NCBI GenBank assembly: GCA_965114465.1
Contig: CBCOYO010000012.1
Coordinates: forward strand, 1 to 39,401
From: COE1 sp965114465
GTDB taxonomy: Bacteria > Bacillota > Clostridia > Lachnospirales > Lachnospiraceae
Direction: 5' to 3'
Length of the DNA stretch: 39,401 nt
This document shows positions 1-7,856 of the stretch, piece after piece (the stretch's first letter is position 1; each line of letters opens with the position of its first letter). The notes below the pieces were generated by a model. That model was not told the DNA's origin. It made no database searches and saw only the letters and a list, made by a program, of their open reading frames with translations. A program made the position numbers and the translations under genes.

Positions 1-681
1 TATTCGATACTCTAAATACTGCGTTCCCTCTGCCTGCTGGTTGGTTATTACCGTAAATCCCAGCTTTTCGCACAATTTTCTTGACGCAGTATTTTCCGTA
101 TGTACTATGGCTCGATAGTCCTTATGCTCCAGTTCCTGCATACCGTATGTAAGGATTGCACTGCACGCTTCATATGCATATCCCTTATGCTGATAAGGTT
201 TTCCAAGCATAAAGCCAAGTTCCAGCCCATTATAACCCTCTTTGTATTCTAATCCGGCTCTGCCAATTAATTCTCCGCTCTCCCGTAACACAATGCCCCA
301 CATCCCATATCCATAAAAGCCATATATATTTTTAATGTACTCGCTCGTATACTCTATTTCCTGCTGCATATCTTCAAAAAGCGGTTCCATATACTTAGTT
401 ACCGATGCATCTGCATACAATTCATACAGTCTCGGCACATCCTCGACCGTAATTTCACGAATTGTAAGCCTGCCTGTTTCTATTAGTATCCAAGGAAGCC
501 CCATTGTCCTCCTATATACCTTATCCATATACTCCGCATCAATATCGCTTAATTTTTCCACACAAAATGAACCATTGGGAAAGCTATCATTGCGGTTATT
601 TTCATTCAAATACACAATATATGGAATATGATTTGCAGCATAATACGCCGCTTCCGAAGGTCTTTGCGTTATTTTAACCAT
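1..681 (-). CDS. GNAT-family N-acetyltransferase (RimJ/RimL type), C-terminus cut by window edge
   Basis: The 227 visible codons run off the window at position 1, so the C-terminus is missing. The start ATG at 681 follows a good ribosome site (GAGGAG, six bases upstream). After about 75 residues of leader-like sequence comes a typical acetyltransferase core: ETGRLTIREI opens the fold, and GLELGFMLGKPYQHKGYAYEA is the acetyl-CoA pyrophosphate loop region (the usual Q/RxxGxA pattern, here QHKGYA). It is followed by NTASRKLCEKLGF, the motif that ends the domain. The family transfers acetyl from acetyl-CoA to amines, often protein N-termini or small molecules; the substrate here cannot be read. 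The N-terminal 75 residues are unusual for a plain RimL protein. The gene is divergent from the cyclophilin gene. Confidence 0.85.
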   Translation of the reverse strand, partial: MVKITQRPSEAAYYAANHIPYIVYLNENNRNDSFPNGSFCVEKLSDIDAEYMDKVYRRTMGLPWILIETGRLTIREITVEDVPRLYELYADASVTKYMEPLFEDMQQEIEYTSEYIKNIYGFYGYGMWGIVLRESGELIGRAGLEYKEGYNGLELGFMLGKPYQHKGYAYEACSAILTYGMQELEHKDYRAIVHTENTASRKLCEKLGFTVITNQQAEGTQYLEYRI

Positions 682-731
682 AAAAACTCCTCGTATAGAT
701 TTCGTTCTCACGTCATTGCCGTGGTAAGATT

Positions 732-759
732 ATTGTACTATATTTCACCAAAAAATCAA
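732..759 (-). promoter_or_regulatory. Probable sigma-A promoter for the acetyltransferase gene
   Basis: On the minus strand, a TTGATT -35 (759-754) and a TACAAT -10 (737-732) are separated by 16 bases, about 50 bases before the start codon at 681. It lies back to back with the promoter of the cyclophilin gene. Confidence 0.45.
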
Positions 760-789
760 TTGCAAAAACGACAAAAATTCCAATCCTGC

Positions 790-818
790 TTGTGTTTCTT
801 CCATAAAACAGATATAAT
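790..818 (+). promoter_or_regulatory. Probable sigma-A promoter for the cyclophilin gene
   Basis: TTGTGT (790-795), a 17-base spacer and a perfect TATAAT (813-818) precede the ribosome site AAAGGAGA and the ATG at 853. A weaker alternative, TTGCCG/17/TATATT, lies at 716-744. Confidence 0.55.
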
Positions 819-852
819 ATTTCTCATAATAAAGAAAAAGGAGATTTAAACT

Positions 853-1449
853 ATGGCACAAAATCCTATTGTTACAATTGAAATGGAAGGTTTTGAGATG
901 GAAGGCAATGAAACGGGAAACGGCGGTATTATTAAAGCCGAATTATATCCCGAAATTGCACCAAATACGGTTAATAATTTTATCAGTCTGATTCAAAAAG
1001 GCTTTTACAATGGTCTGATTTTCCATAGGGTTATCAATGGTTTTATGATTCAAGGCGGCTGTCCTGATGGAAATGGCATGGGCGGGCCCGGCTATTATAT
1101 TAAGGGCGAGTTTTCGCAAAATGGCTTTGAAAATAATTTAAAGCACACCGAAGGCGTACTTTCCATGGCAAGGAGCATGGTACCAGATTCAGCGGGGAGT
1201 CAGTTCTTTATTATGCACAAGACAAGCCCCCATTTGGACGGGGCTTATGCGGCGTTTGGGAAAGTGATTGAAGGTATGGAAGTGGTGAATCGCATTGCTG
1301 AAACACCGACCGATTCATCAGAAGAATCGCTAAACCGTCAACTAATTCCTTCCGACAGACCACTCAAAGATCAAGTGATGAAAAGCGTTACGGTCGATAC
1401 GTTTGGTGTGGAGTATCCAGAACCGGAGAAGATCTCCTTAACGTCATAA
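853..1449 (+). CDS. Peptidyl-prolyl cis-trans isomerase, cyclophilin type
   Basis: This 198-aa protein is a single cyclophilin domain. It would catalyse cis-trans isomerisation of X-Pro bonds during protein folding. Recognisable signatures are FHRVINGFMIQGG (catalytic Arg in FHRV and the FMIQGG strand), MARSMVPDSAGSQFFI and LDGAYAAFGKVIEGMEV. No signal peptide or lipobox is visible, so it should be cytosolic. It is longer than the minimal bacterial enzyme (about 160-175 aa) because of an N-terminal strand insertion (FEMEGNETGNGG) and a C-terminal tail after residue 160 ending in SLTS. The ATG is placed by AAAGGAGATTTAAACT just upstream. It stands alone, followed by a repeat-rich gene-free stretch. 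Confidence 0.95.
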   Translation: MAQNPIVTIEMEGFEMEGNETGNGGIIKAELYPEIAPNTVNNFISLIQKGFYNGLIFHRVINGFMIQGGCPDGNGMGGPGYYIKGEFSQNGFENNLKHTEGVLSMARSMVPDSAGSQFFIMHKTSPHLDGAYAAFGKVIEGMEVVNRIAETPTDSSEESLNRQLIPSDRPLKDQVMKSVTVDTFGVEYPEPEKISLTS

Positions 1450-1535
1450 GAGCGTTATGACTTATACTGCTTAACAGTTATACTCATGAGCGAAAACAAT
1501 TGCCAATCTAAATGTATAACGAGTGAACACTTCTA

Positions 1536-1631
1536 GTAACAGTTCAGATACCCCATTGAACTGTTATGTATCCAGCCATTGGAAATCGCTTCGCGATGGG
1601 CTGGATACCTCCAATCACTACATTTTATTAC
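1536..1631. mobile_element. MITE-A copy 1, truncated at its right end
   Basis: It begins with GTAACAGTTCAG and matches the two full 136-bp copies at 5520 and 36637 nearly base for base through ATTTTATTACGG. It then stops where a MITE-B element begins, so the last ~40 bp are missing. The internal hairpin (GTATCCAGCC ... GGGCTGGATAC with a CGCTTCGCG tip) is intact. With 1632-2070 it fills the gene-free region after the cyclophilin gene. Confidence 0.8.
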
Positions 1632-1729
1632 GGGGCTGTCGCAATAAGAAAAACGTATACAAGATAGTCTAACATCATGCTGCGATTTATACTATATCTT
1701 GTATAATCAAAGCTTATTGCGACAACCCC
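1632..1729. mobile_element. MITE-B copy 1 (98 bp, GGGGCTGTCGCAATAAG ends)
   Basis: Terminal inverted repeats of 17 bp with one mismatch: GGGGCTGTCGCAATAAG at the left and CTTATTGCGACAACCCC at the right. The element is an imperfect palindrome throughout (TATACAAGATA near both ends). It contains no coding sequence. Similar elements occur at 33414 and 34317. The ends resemble those of some IS1182/IS5-like transposons, but I cannot assign the parent transposase. Confidence 0.75.
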
Positions 1730-1743
1730 TAGCTAAAATGTTA

Positions 1744-1879
1744 CCGCTTCTACAATGCTGGCGTAGTAAGCGGCAATTAAATGCGTTCACGAGTATAAAA
1801 TTACTGAGTAACCTGACTACATAACGCCAGCCATATACGTTTAACCAGTGCAGTACAGTAAATTCTGGCGTTATGTAGT
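1744..1879. repeat. Two palindromic sequences of unknown type, including a 15-bp perfect inverted repeat
   Basis: ACTACATAACGCCAG (1816-1830) and CTGGCGTTATGTAGT (1865-1879) are perfect inverted repeats around a 34-base loop. Just upstream, CCGCTTCTAC (1744-1753) and GTAGTAAGCGG (1763-1773) form a second hairpin. GTAAGCGG resembles IS66-type ends. No gene is supported here: a 63-codon open frame on the minus strand is only a reading of the palindrome. Confidence 0.6.
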
Positions 1880-2070
1880 ATAAGCACCATAACAACAATT
1901 TTTAATTGAGCCCGTCACAATTTGTTCATATATCTTTTGAAAAATGTTCAATAACTTAACATGATTTAGACACGAAAAGCCTATATACTATTAACATAAG
2001 GCAAGCAAAGAAAACTCCTTATAAAATAACAACAGTGGTAACTTTACTTAAATAACTTTTTCATAATAAA

Positions 2071-2098
2071 TGCCAAGTAATCTTGTGGTTACTTGGCA
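2071..2098. terminator. Hairpin, probable weak terminator
   Basis: TGCCAAGTAA and TTACTTGGCA pair perfectly around an 8-base loop. Short T-rich tracts lie on both sides, so direction is unclear. It may back up the strong hairpin at 2123. Confidence 0.45.
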
Positions 2099-2122
2099 TC
2101 CTCCCTTTTTAATAAGTTTTCA

Positions 2123-2167
2123 ATGAAAGCCCCCGCGTATGTAAAATACGCGGGGGCTTTCATTTTT
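2123..2167. terminator. Strong bidirectional rho-independent terminator
   Basis: An 18-bp perfect stem (ATGAAAGCCCCCGCGTAT with its complement, 5-base loop), GC-rich in the middle, is followed on the plus strand by TTTT and lies 25 bases past the stop of the minus-strand gene at 2192. It most likely ends that gene. Confidence 0.8.
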
Positions 2168-2191
2168 GGAGTGAAAACTCCTTTACCCTTA

Positions 2192-2761
2192 TTATGCCTT
2201 GCTGATAAATTCACCGCTTGTAATGCGGCCGCCGTAGCTTCCGGGAGTAATATGCTCGCCAAGTACGCTATGGACTCCTCTTTTATTATAAGAATAAAGC
2301 AGAAATCCTTCGCACCTGTCTGCGTCAAGCCTGTCATAAACTGTCAGATTCTCGGGCTGTGCCTTTCTGCCATACTTTGTTAACTGGTATTTTGCACTGG
2401 GATCTGCCTCAAGTATTTTTTGCAGTGCCTTTTCATCCATTGCTGCATTGTCTGACAATTCCGATCTTGCATTTGCAAGCTGGCTTTCCTCCGCCACTGC
2501 CATATACTCTGCCATCTGCCTTGACATTTGTTGTGACATTTGCTTTTTTTGTCCGCTGCGGGATTTGGTGTATACATCCTGCTTCATATACATATCAACC
2601 GCATTCGGTGTTCCGGTCATGTATGTGCCAATCGCCGCTTCAATGGACAATGCTCCCTCTGGACGTCCCCGAAACTTTGTAGCACGGGGATTGCTTTGTG
2701 CAGTCTGAATGCTGTCTATCCGAGAAAGTCTTTGCAGAATAAGCTCACGTCTTTTATTCAT
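2192..2761 (-). CDS. Conserved-looking hypothetical protein, 189 aa
   Basis: I do not recognise the family. The start is the ATG at 2761 (MNKRRELILQ): a GGAGGTG site lies seven bases before it and overlaps an upstream in-frame ATG at 2776, which is therefore not the start. The protein is soluble, with no membrane segment. Its N-terminal third is basic (IDSIQTAQSNPRATKFRGRP). A Met/Gln-rich stretch at about 70-85 (KKQMSQQMSRQMAEYMA) is likely helical. A C-terminal part follows with YDRLDADRCEGFLLYSYNKRGV and GSYGGRITSGEFISKA. It is a single-gene unit closed by the strong terminator at 2123. Confidence 0.7.
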   Translation of the reverse strand: MNKRRELILQRLSRIDSIQTAQSNPRATKFRGRPEGALSIEAAIGTYMTGTPNAVDMYMKQDVYTKSRSGQKKQMSQQMSRQMAEYMAVAEESQLANARSELSDNAAMDEKALQKILEADPSAKYQLTKYGRKAQPENLTVYDRLDADRCEGFLLYSYNKRGVHSVLGEHITPGSYGGRITSGEFISKA

Positions 2762-3006
2762 ATGCGTCACCTCCATGTGACTGTCAAAAATAAGCTTATC
2801 TTAATCCAAAAAACGGTTTTAAGGAAGCTCGTTAATGAAGTAAATTCCCTTTTACTTTATTTTCTCCCCTGAGAGCACTTTCCTGTTTATGCGCCGCGCT
2901 GCGTACAAAATACAATTTGCTTTCATGCAGTGCGCTCCTTCCGCATGATATCAACAAGAAGAGTTATAGTATATATCGACAGATTTCTCTAATTCTTTAG
3001 GCTTAG

Positions 3007-5373
3007 TCACTTTTTATTTTTTTTGCCACTGTCTAATTTCATGGTAAGTGATATCCGCTTTTTTGCTATATCCACATCTAAAACCTTAACCTCCACAATA
3101 TCCCCAACACTTACGGCTTCAAGCGGATGCTTAATAAATCGATCTGTAATCTGTGAAATATGCACAAGACCGTCTTGATGCACGCCAATATCCACAAATA
3201 CGCCAAAGTCAATGACATTTCTAACAGTACCCTTTAAAATCATATCTGGCTTTAAATCTTTCATATCAAGAACATCGCTGCGCAGTATCGGCGCTGGCAT
3301 ATCCTCGCGCGGATCTCTTGCGGGTTTCTCTAGCTCCTTTAAAATATCTGTAAGCGTAATTTCTCCAATCCCCAGCTCTTCCGCCATTTTCTTTTTATCT
3401 TTGACGCGCTTTTCCAATCCGCCGGCTGTAGTGTCTGCATTATTTGTGACAGCCTTGTCATTTTTATTGTCTGTTTCCATTGTAATGCCGCCCATAGCCG
3501 CCGCTAGTGCCTTTCCCATTGCTGTATTGGTATTTTTAATAACAATATTGGATTTGGGGTTCTTTTTATTTTTGATATTGGATTCCTGTTTGGTCTTGGA
3601 AGGCTTTGTTTTAACAGCCGCTTTCTTTTGGATTTCCTTTAACTCCTCCATAGAAATATGCAGTTTTTCCAATAATTTCATCGCTGCATCATAGGATTCC
3701 GGATGTACGCTGGTGGCATCAAGTGGATTGTCACCATCTAAAATCCTTGCAAATCCTGCACACTGCTCATATGCCTTAGGCCCAAGTTTTGCTACTTTGA
3801 GCAACTGTTTTCGATTGGTAAATCTGCCGTTTGTTTCACGGTAATCCACAATATTTTTCGCAATAGTCTTATTAATACCAGAAATATATTCCAAAAGCGA
3901 TGCAGATGCTGTATTTAAGTCAACACCGACTTTGTTTACGGAGGCCTCCACAACACCGTTTAATGCTTCACTAAGCTTCTTTTGGTTCATATCGTGCTGA
4001 TACTGCCCTACACCAATGGATTTGGGATCTATTTTTACCAATTCTGCCAAAGGGTCTTGCAGGCGTCTTGCAATGGAGGCGGCGCTTCTCTGCCCTACAT
4101 CAAACTGCGGAAACTCCTCTGTTGCCAGTTTGCTTGCTGAATATACAGAAGCACCGGCTTCGTTGACAATCACATACTGCAAGGGCGTATCCAATTCCTT
4201 AATTAATTCTACAATCACCTGCTCCGATTCGCGAGAAGCTGTACCATTTCCAACAGATATTATATCAACATGATATTGGCTAATTAATTTTTTGAGTTCT
4301 TTTTTTGCTTCCTCCACTTTGTTCTGCGGCGCAGTAGGATAGATAACCTTGGTATCCAAAACTTTGCCTGTCGCATCAACAACTGCAAGTTTACAACCTG
4401 TCCGAAATGCTGGATCCCAGCCAAGCACTACCTTTCCGGCAATTGGCGGCTGCATTAAAAGCTGTTCAAGGTTCTTCCCAAATACAGAAATTGCACCATT
4501 TTCTGCATTTTCCGTCAGTTCATTGCGAATATCCCGCTCTATTGCAGGTGCAATCAAACGTTGATAACTGTCTGCAATTGTTTCTTTTAACGCAGGTGTT
4601 GTATTCTCATTTTCCTTTGTAATTACTTTTGTTTCCAAAAAACGCAAAATACGTTCTTCCGGCGCTTCGATTTTTACATTTAGAATTTTCTCATTTTCGC
4701 CGCGGTTTAGCGCCAGTACCCGATGCCCTGCCACTTTATTCACTGCTTCCTCGAAATCATAATACATTTCGTAAACACTCTCAGCTTTCTCGTCCTTTGC
4801 CTGACTGGTTATCCTGCCCTCCTCATAAGTTGCCTGTCGAATATATGCTCTGTAATCGGCATCATCTGAAATCATTTCTGCAATAATATCCATTGCTCCC
4901 TGCAAAGCTTCTTTTACATTATTCACTTCTTTCTCGGGATTGACATAGCATTCTGCTTCTTCGATCAAAGGCTTTGTGGTTTCCTGTGCTAAAATAATAT
5001 CTGCAAGCCCTTCTAACCCACGCTCTTTGGCGACACTCGCCCTAGTCTTGCGCTTTGGACGGTAAGGACGATATAAATCCTCTACCACCACCATTGTTTC
5101 CGCCGCCAAAATTTTCTCTCTTAATTCGTCGGTCAGCTTTCCCTGCTCCTCAATACTTCCAAGCACTTGCTCCTTTTTTTCTTCCAGATTTCTTAAATAA
5201 CTAAGCCTTTCATTTAAGTTCCGCAATACCTCATCATTCAGTGAACCCGTGACTTCTTTGCGGTAGCGGGAGATAAACGGAATGGTGTTTCCCTCGTCTA
5301 TCAATTTAACCGCAGCTTCAACCTGCCACTTTTCCACATTTAATTCTTCCTTCAGCTTCAGTATAATATCCAT
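3007..5373 (-). CDS. tex: Tex-family RNA-binding transcription accessory protein
   Basis: 788 aa with the full Tex layout. These are the N-terminal helical region (FISRYRKEVTGSLNDEVLRN), a YqgF/RNase-H-like fold (VLGWDPAFRTGCKLAVVD), a helix-hairpin-helix region (LNTASASLLEYISGINKTIA) and a C-terminal S1 RNA-binding domain at about 707-780 (GTVRNVIDFGVFVDIGVHQDG). Tex proteins bind nucleic acid in the cytosol and affect transcription and RNA turnover. The start is ATG 5373 (MDIILKLKEEL), behind AAAGGGAAATG; an upstream in-frame ATG adds 35 Cys/Lys-rich residues that look like leader sequence. An unusual feature is a roughly 80-residue Lys/Asn/Thr-rich, probably disordered insertion (about 583-663) before the conserved LTDILKELEKPARDPRE segment. 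Confidence 0.95.
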   Translation of the reverse strand: MDIILKLKEELNVEKWQVEAAVKLIDEGNTIPFISRYRKEVTGSLNDEVLRNLNERLSYLRNLEEKKEQVLGSIEEQGKLTDELREKILAAETMVVVEDLYRPYRPKRKTRASVAKERGLEGLADIILAQETTKPLIEEAECYVNPEKEVNNVKEALQGAMDIIAEMISDDADYRAYIRQATYEEGRITSQAKDEKAESVYEMYYDFEEAVNKVAGHRVLALNRGENEKILNVKIEAPEERILRFLETKVITKENENTTPALKETIADSYQRLIAPAIERDIRNELTENAENGAISVFGKNLEQLLMQPPIAGKVVLGWDPAFRTGCKLAVVDATGKVLDTKVIYPTAPQNKVEEAKKELKKLISQYHVDIISVGNGTASRESEQVIVELIKELDTPLQYVIVNEAGASVYSASKLATEEFPQFDVGQRSAASIARRLQDPLAELVKIDPKSIGVGQYQHDMNQKKLSEALNGVVEASVNKVGVDLNTASASLLEYISGINKTIAKNIVDYRETNGRFTNRKQLLKVAKLGPKAYEQCAGFARILDGDNPLDATSVHPESYDAAMKLLEKLHISMEELKEIQKKAAVKTKPSKTKQESNIKNKKNPKSNIVIKNTNTAMGKALAAAMGGITMETDNKNDKAVTNNADTTAGGLEKRVKDKKKMAEELGIGEITLTDILKELEKPARDPREDMPAPILRSDVLDMKDLKPDMILKGTVRNVIDFGVFVDIGVHQDGLVHISQITDRFIKHPLEAVSVGDIVEVKVLDVDIAKKRISLTMKLDSGKKNKK

Positions 5374-5519
5374 AAATCTGCATTTCCCTTTCTTATTTTG
5401 TTTCTGTTTTTTACATTTCTTTTTGCACAATACTGCGCAATCCTTATCTATTATAAGACAAATACCATGTTCATTCAAGAAAAAAGATCACAGAAATTCC
5501 AAAATATATCAGAGAAAAA

Positions 5520-5655
5520 GTAACAGTTCAGATAGCCCATTGAACTGTTATGTATCCAGCCATTAGAAATCGCTTCGCGATGGGCTGGATACCTCCAACC
5601 ACTACATTTTATTACGGTCAGCGCAGTAAATGCGCAGACCTACCTGAACTGTTAC
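5520..5655. mobile_element. MITE-A copy 2, full length, 136 bp
   Basis: Perfect 12-bp terminal inverted repeats (GTAACAGTTCAG / CTGAACTGTTAC). Two internal hairpins are visible: the GTATCCAGCC stem and GGTCAGCGCAGTAAATGCGCAGACC. It is non-coding and about 97% identical by eye to the copy at 36637. Flanking A-rich octamers (GAGAAAAA and AAAAAAAA) could be a degraded target duplication. It separates tex from the divergent DUF975 gene and lies about 125 bases before that gene's start. Confidence 0.85.
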
Positions 5656-5780
5656 AAAAAAAACTATTTATTAGAACATTGTTTTATACGAGAAAACATG
5701 ATACAATACTTATTAATATTATTATGCACCGGAAGACTGCCTTATGTTTTCCGAATACCAATCAGAAAGGATTTTATACT

Positions 5781-6560
5781 ATGAACCAACATAAGAGTAT
5801 TACAGAATTAAAATTTATATCGCGGATGCAGATGAACGGCAAGATGGGCATTCTTATTGCTGCTATGTTTGTTGAAGTAATTATCTCCACGCTTGCCCCT
5901 TTTCTTGTCAGCAGAATGATTCCAATTACTTCTAATTTCAGTCTTATATTATACTATATTGTAACATTTATCGTCCAATTGCTTATTTACGTGCTGCAAG
6001 TCGGCGTCTGCCTGTTTCATTTGCACGTTGCGTGTGAAATGCCTTGTCAGATTTCAGATTTGTTTTATGGATTTAAGAACAGTCCAGATAAAGCCATTAA
6101 ACTTGGACTATTTTTTACCTTGGTTAACTTTGTATGCATGATACCCAGCTATTTTGTACAGCCCGATGCTGTCCCTATATTAAGGCAACTTGCAACTTCT
6201 TCAATCGATATTATTGAACAGCTACAAGTGTTTTATTCCGCAATGCTTCCTTCCCTTTTAGTGTTCCAGTTGTGTTCTTTGGTATATTTTATTATTACAA
6301 TATCTTTTTTTCCTGCATTGTATATGATTTTAGATTTTCCAAAAGATAATATTACTACCATTCTTAAACGATGCTGGGAAGTGATGCGTGGAAACCGCTT
6401 ACGTTATTTTATATTAAATTTAAGCTTTATTCCAATGATATTATTAAGTCTTATTTTATGCTGTATTCCCTTATTATGGATTATTCCCCATATGCAGGTA
6501 TCTTTTGCGAATTTTTATCTGGATTTAATCACAAATAGACCATCACAAAATAACGTTTAA
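5781..6560 (+). CDS. DUF975-type integral membrane protein
   Basis: 259 aa with about five or six hydrophobic segments. The C-terminal part is the best recognised section: LKRCWEVMRGNRLRYFILNL, then a long hydrophobic stretch, then IPHMQVSFANFYLDLI. This matches the DUF975 pattern of a Trp/Met motif, a membrane helix and an F-Y-D end. Function is not established for the family. The start is ATG 5781 (MNQHKSITELKF) with AGAAAGGA upstream. The same open frame continues upstream into MITE-A, and I reject that extension. The last codons (AAT AAC GTT TAA) form the first unit of a short tandem repeat, followed by a terminator shared with prfB. Confidence 0.8.
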   Translation: MNQHKSITELKFISRMQMNGKMGILIAAMFVEVIISTLAPFLVSRMIPITSNFSLILYYIVTFIVQLLIYVLQVGVCLFHLHVACEMPCQISDLFYGFKNSPDKAIKLGLFFTLVNFVCMIPSYFVQPDAVPILRQLATSSIDIIEQLQVFYSAMLPSLLVFQLCSLVYFIITISFFPALYMILDFPKDNITTILKRCWEVMRGNRLRYFILNLSFIPMILLSLILCCIPLLWIIPHMQVSFANFYLDLITNRPSQNNV

Positions 6561-6585
6561 ATTAACGTTTTAAAATAACGTTTTA
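6549..6585. repeat. Three short tandem units of TAACGTTTWAAAT
   Basis: TAACGTTT followed by 4-5 A/T bases recurs three times, spanning the stop codon of the DUF975 gene and the gap before the terminator. It looks like slippage-born AT-rich sequence. Confidence 0.6.
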
Positions 6586-6589
6586 TAGT

Positions 6590-6621
6590 AAAAACACGAC
6601 CCCTTTTAATTGGGGGTCGTG
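6590..6621. terminator. Bidirectional terminator between DUF975 gene and prfB
   Basis: CACGACCCC (6595-6603) pairs with GGGGTCGTG (6613-6621). The minus strand then reads TTTTTA, the right order for ending prfB. The last codons and stop of prfB lie inside the hairpin. Confidence 0.8.
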
Positions 6622-7719
6622 CTTTTCCATTTCAAATATGCATTGATAAATCCGTCCAAACTGCCATCCATCACGGCATCTACATTTCCAGATTCAAAAT
6701 TGGTTCTATGATCCTTTACCATAGTGTATGGCTGCATTACATACGAGCGAATCTGATTTCCCCAGCCGATCTCTTTCACTTCTCCGCGAATATCCGAAAG
6801 TTTCTCAGCATTTGCCTCCTGTTTTAGCAAGAACAGTTTCGCCTTTAGCATCTGCATTGCTTTATCCTTATTTTGAAACTGCGAACGTTCGTTCTGGCAC
6901 TGTACTACAGTTCCTGTTGGAATATGTGTAATACGAATAGCAGAAGATGTCTTATTAATATGCTGTCCGCCCGCACCGCTGCTTCGGTAGGTATCAATAC
7001 GCAGATCATCTTCATTGATTTCCACGTCCAAATCTTCTTCAATATCCGGCATAACATCCAGCGATACAAACGAAGTCTGTCGTTTCCCCTGCGCATTAAA
7101 CGGCGATATCCGCACAAGCCTATGCACACCCTTTTCCGATTTTAGATACCCATAAGCATTCTCACCGTTTACCTGAAATGTTATGGACTTAATCCCAGCC
7201 TCATCGCCGTCAAGATAGTCTAAAACATCAATTGTAAACGATTTTTTCTCTGCCCACCGTGTATACATACGATAAAGCATCCCTGCCCAGTCACAGCTTT
7301 CTGTACCGCCTGCGCCTGCGTTTAACTTTAATATCGCATTGCACTTGTCATATTCTTCGGATAAAAGCGTACTGATACGCAATGTTTCAAATTCCGTAAT
7401 AAAGCTGTCTAGTTCCTCTCGAATTTCCGGAATCAGTTCTGCTTCTTCTGCTTCATATCCCATCTCTATCAGTGTTTCAATATCCTCGTACTTTGTTTTC
7501 AACCCATTACATTGGTCAACAGTACCTTTTAACTGTTTCAACTCTTTCATCTGGCGATTGGAACGGTCAGGATCATCCCAAAATCCTGGTGCTTCCATTT
7601 CCCGCTCCAATTCTTCTATCCGTTTCTCCTTGCCAGCGAGGTCAAAGTGAATCCCTCACTTCCGCTAATGGACTTTCGTAGGTCTGTAATTCTTGTTTCA
7701 TCTGGTCGAGTTCTACCAT
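6606..7719 (-). CDS. prfB: Peptide chain release factor 2, with programmed +1 frameshift
   Basis: RF2 recognises UAA and UGA stop codons and triggers peptide release on the ribosome. The real start is ATG 7719 (MVELDQMKQELQTYESPLAE) behind AAAGGTGG. After 25 codons the frame meets TGA (7644-7642) within CTTTGAC and continues in the +1 frame as DLAGKEKRIEELE to the stop at 6606, giving about 370 aa, the normal size. The tripeptide anticodon SPF (about 205-207) and the peptidyl-transferase motif GGQ (about 250-252, in SSGAGGQHINKT) are present. The C-terminal residues STTPN are encoded in the terminator stem. It lies directly downstream of secA, as in many Firmicutes. Confidence 0.96.
7641..7647 (-). 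promoter_or_regulatory. Programmed +1 frameshift site of prfB (CTTTGAC)
   Basis: CTT TGA C is the classic RF2 slip site: the peptidyl-tRNA on CTT moves to TTT when RF2 is scarce and UGA is read slowly. A purine-rich GTGAGGG just upstream acts as the internal Shine-Dalgarno-like stimulator. Open frames on both sides code for RF2 sequence. Confidence 0.93.
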
Positions 7720-7739
7720 TGCGTTCACCACCTTTATTT

Positions 7740-7769
7740 ATTATAATTAAAATCTTTAGGAACTGTTAA
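7740..7769 (-). promoter_or_regulatory. Probable promoter for prfB
   Basis: TTAACA (7769-7764), an 18-base spacer and TATAAT (7745-7740) on the minus strand lie about 20 bases before the prfB start, inside the 137-base gap after secA. The leader would be very short. Confidence 0.45.
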
Positions 7770-7856
7770 TAAATTAATTATGACCATTACTTATCACAAG
7801 TACTTCCTTAGCTTTAAATATCTTTCATACAATACAACTAATTTTCTTGTGTTTGT

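Noticed and set aside
1707..1898. 63-codon minus-strand open frame
   Set aside because: It is a reading through the MITE-B end and the palindrome, with no ribosome site and no protein-like composition.
2089..2337. 82-codon minus-strand frame and several plus-strand frames over 2089-2872
   Set aside because: They overlap the better-supported 189-aa gene in other frames, and part of them is the terminator hairpin.
5374..5478. 35-residue N-terminal extension of Tex
   Set aside because: Cys/Lys-rich with no homology to Tex starts; ATG 5373 begins the conserved sequence.
5550..5780. Longer N-terminus for the DUF975 protein
   Set aside because: The extra 77 codons are MITE-A sequence, and the good ribosome site lies at 5781.
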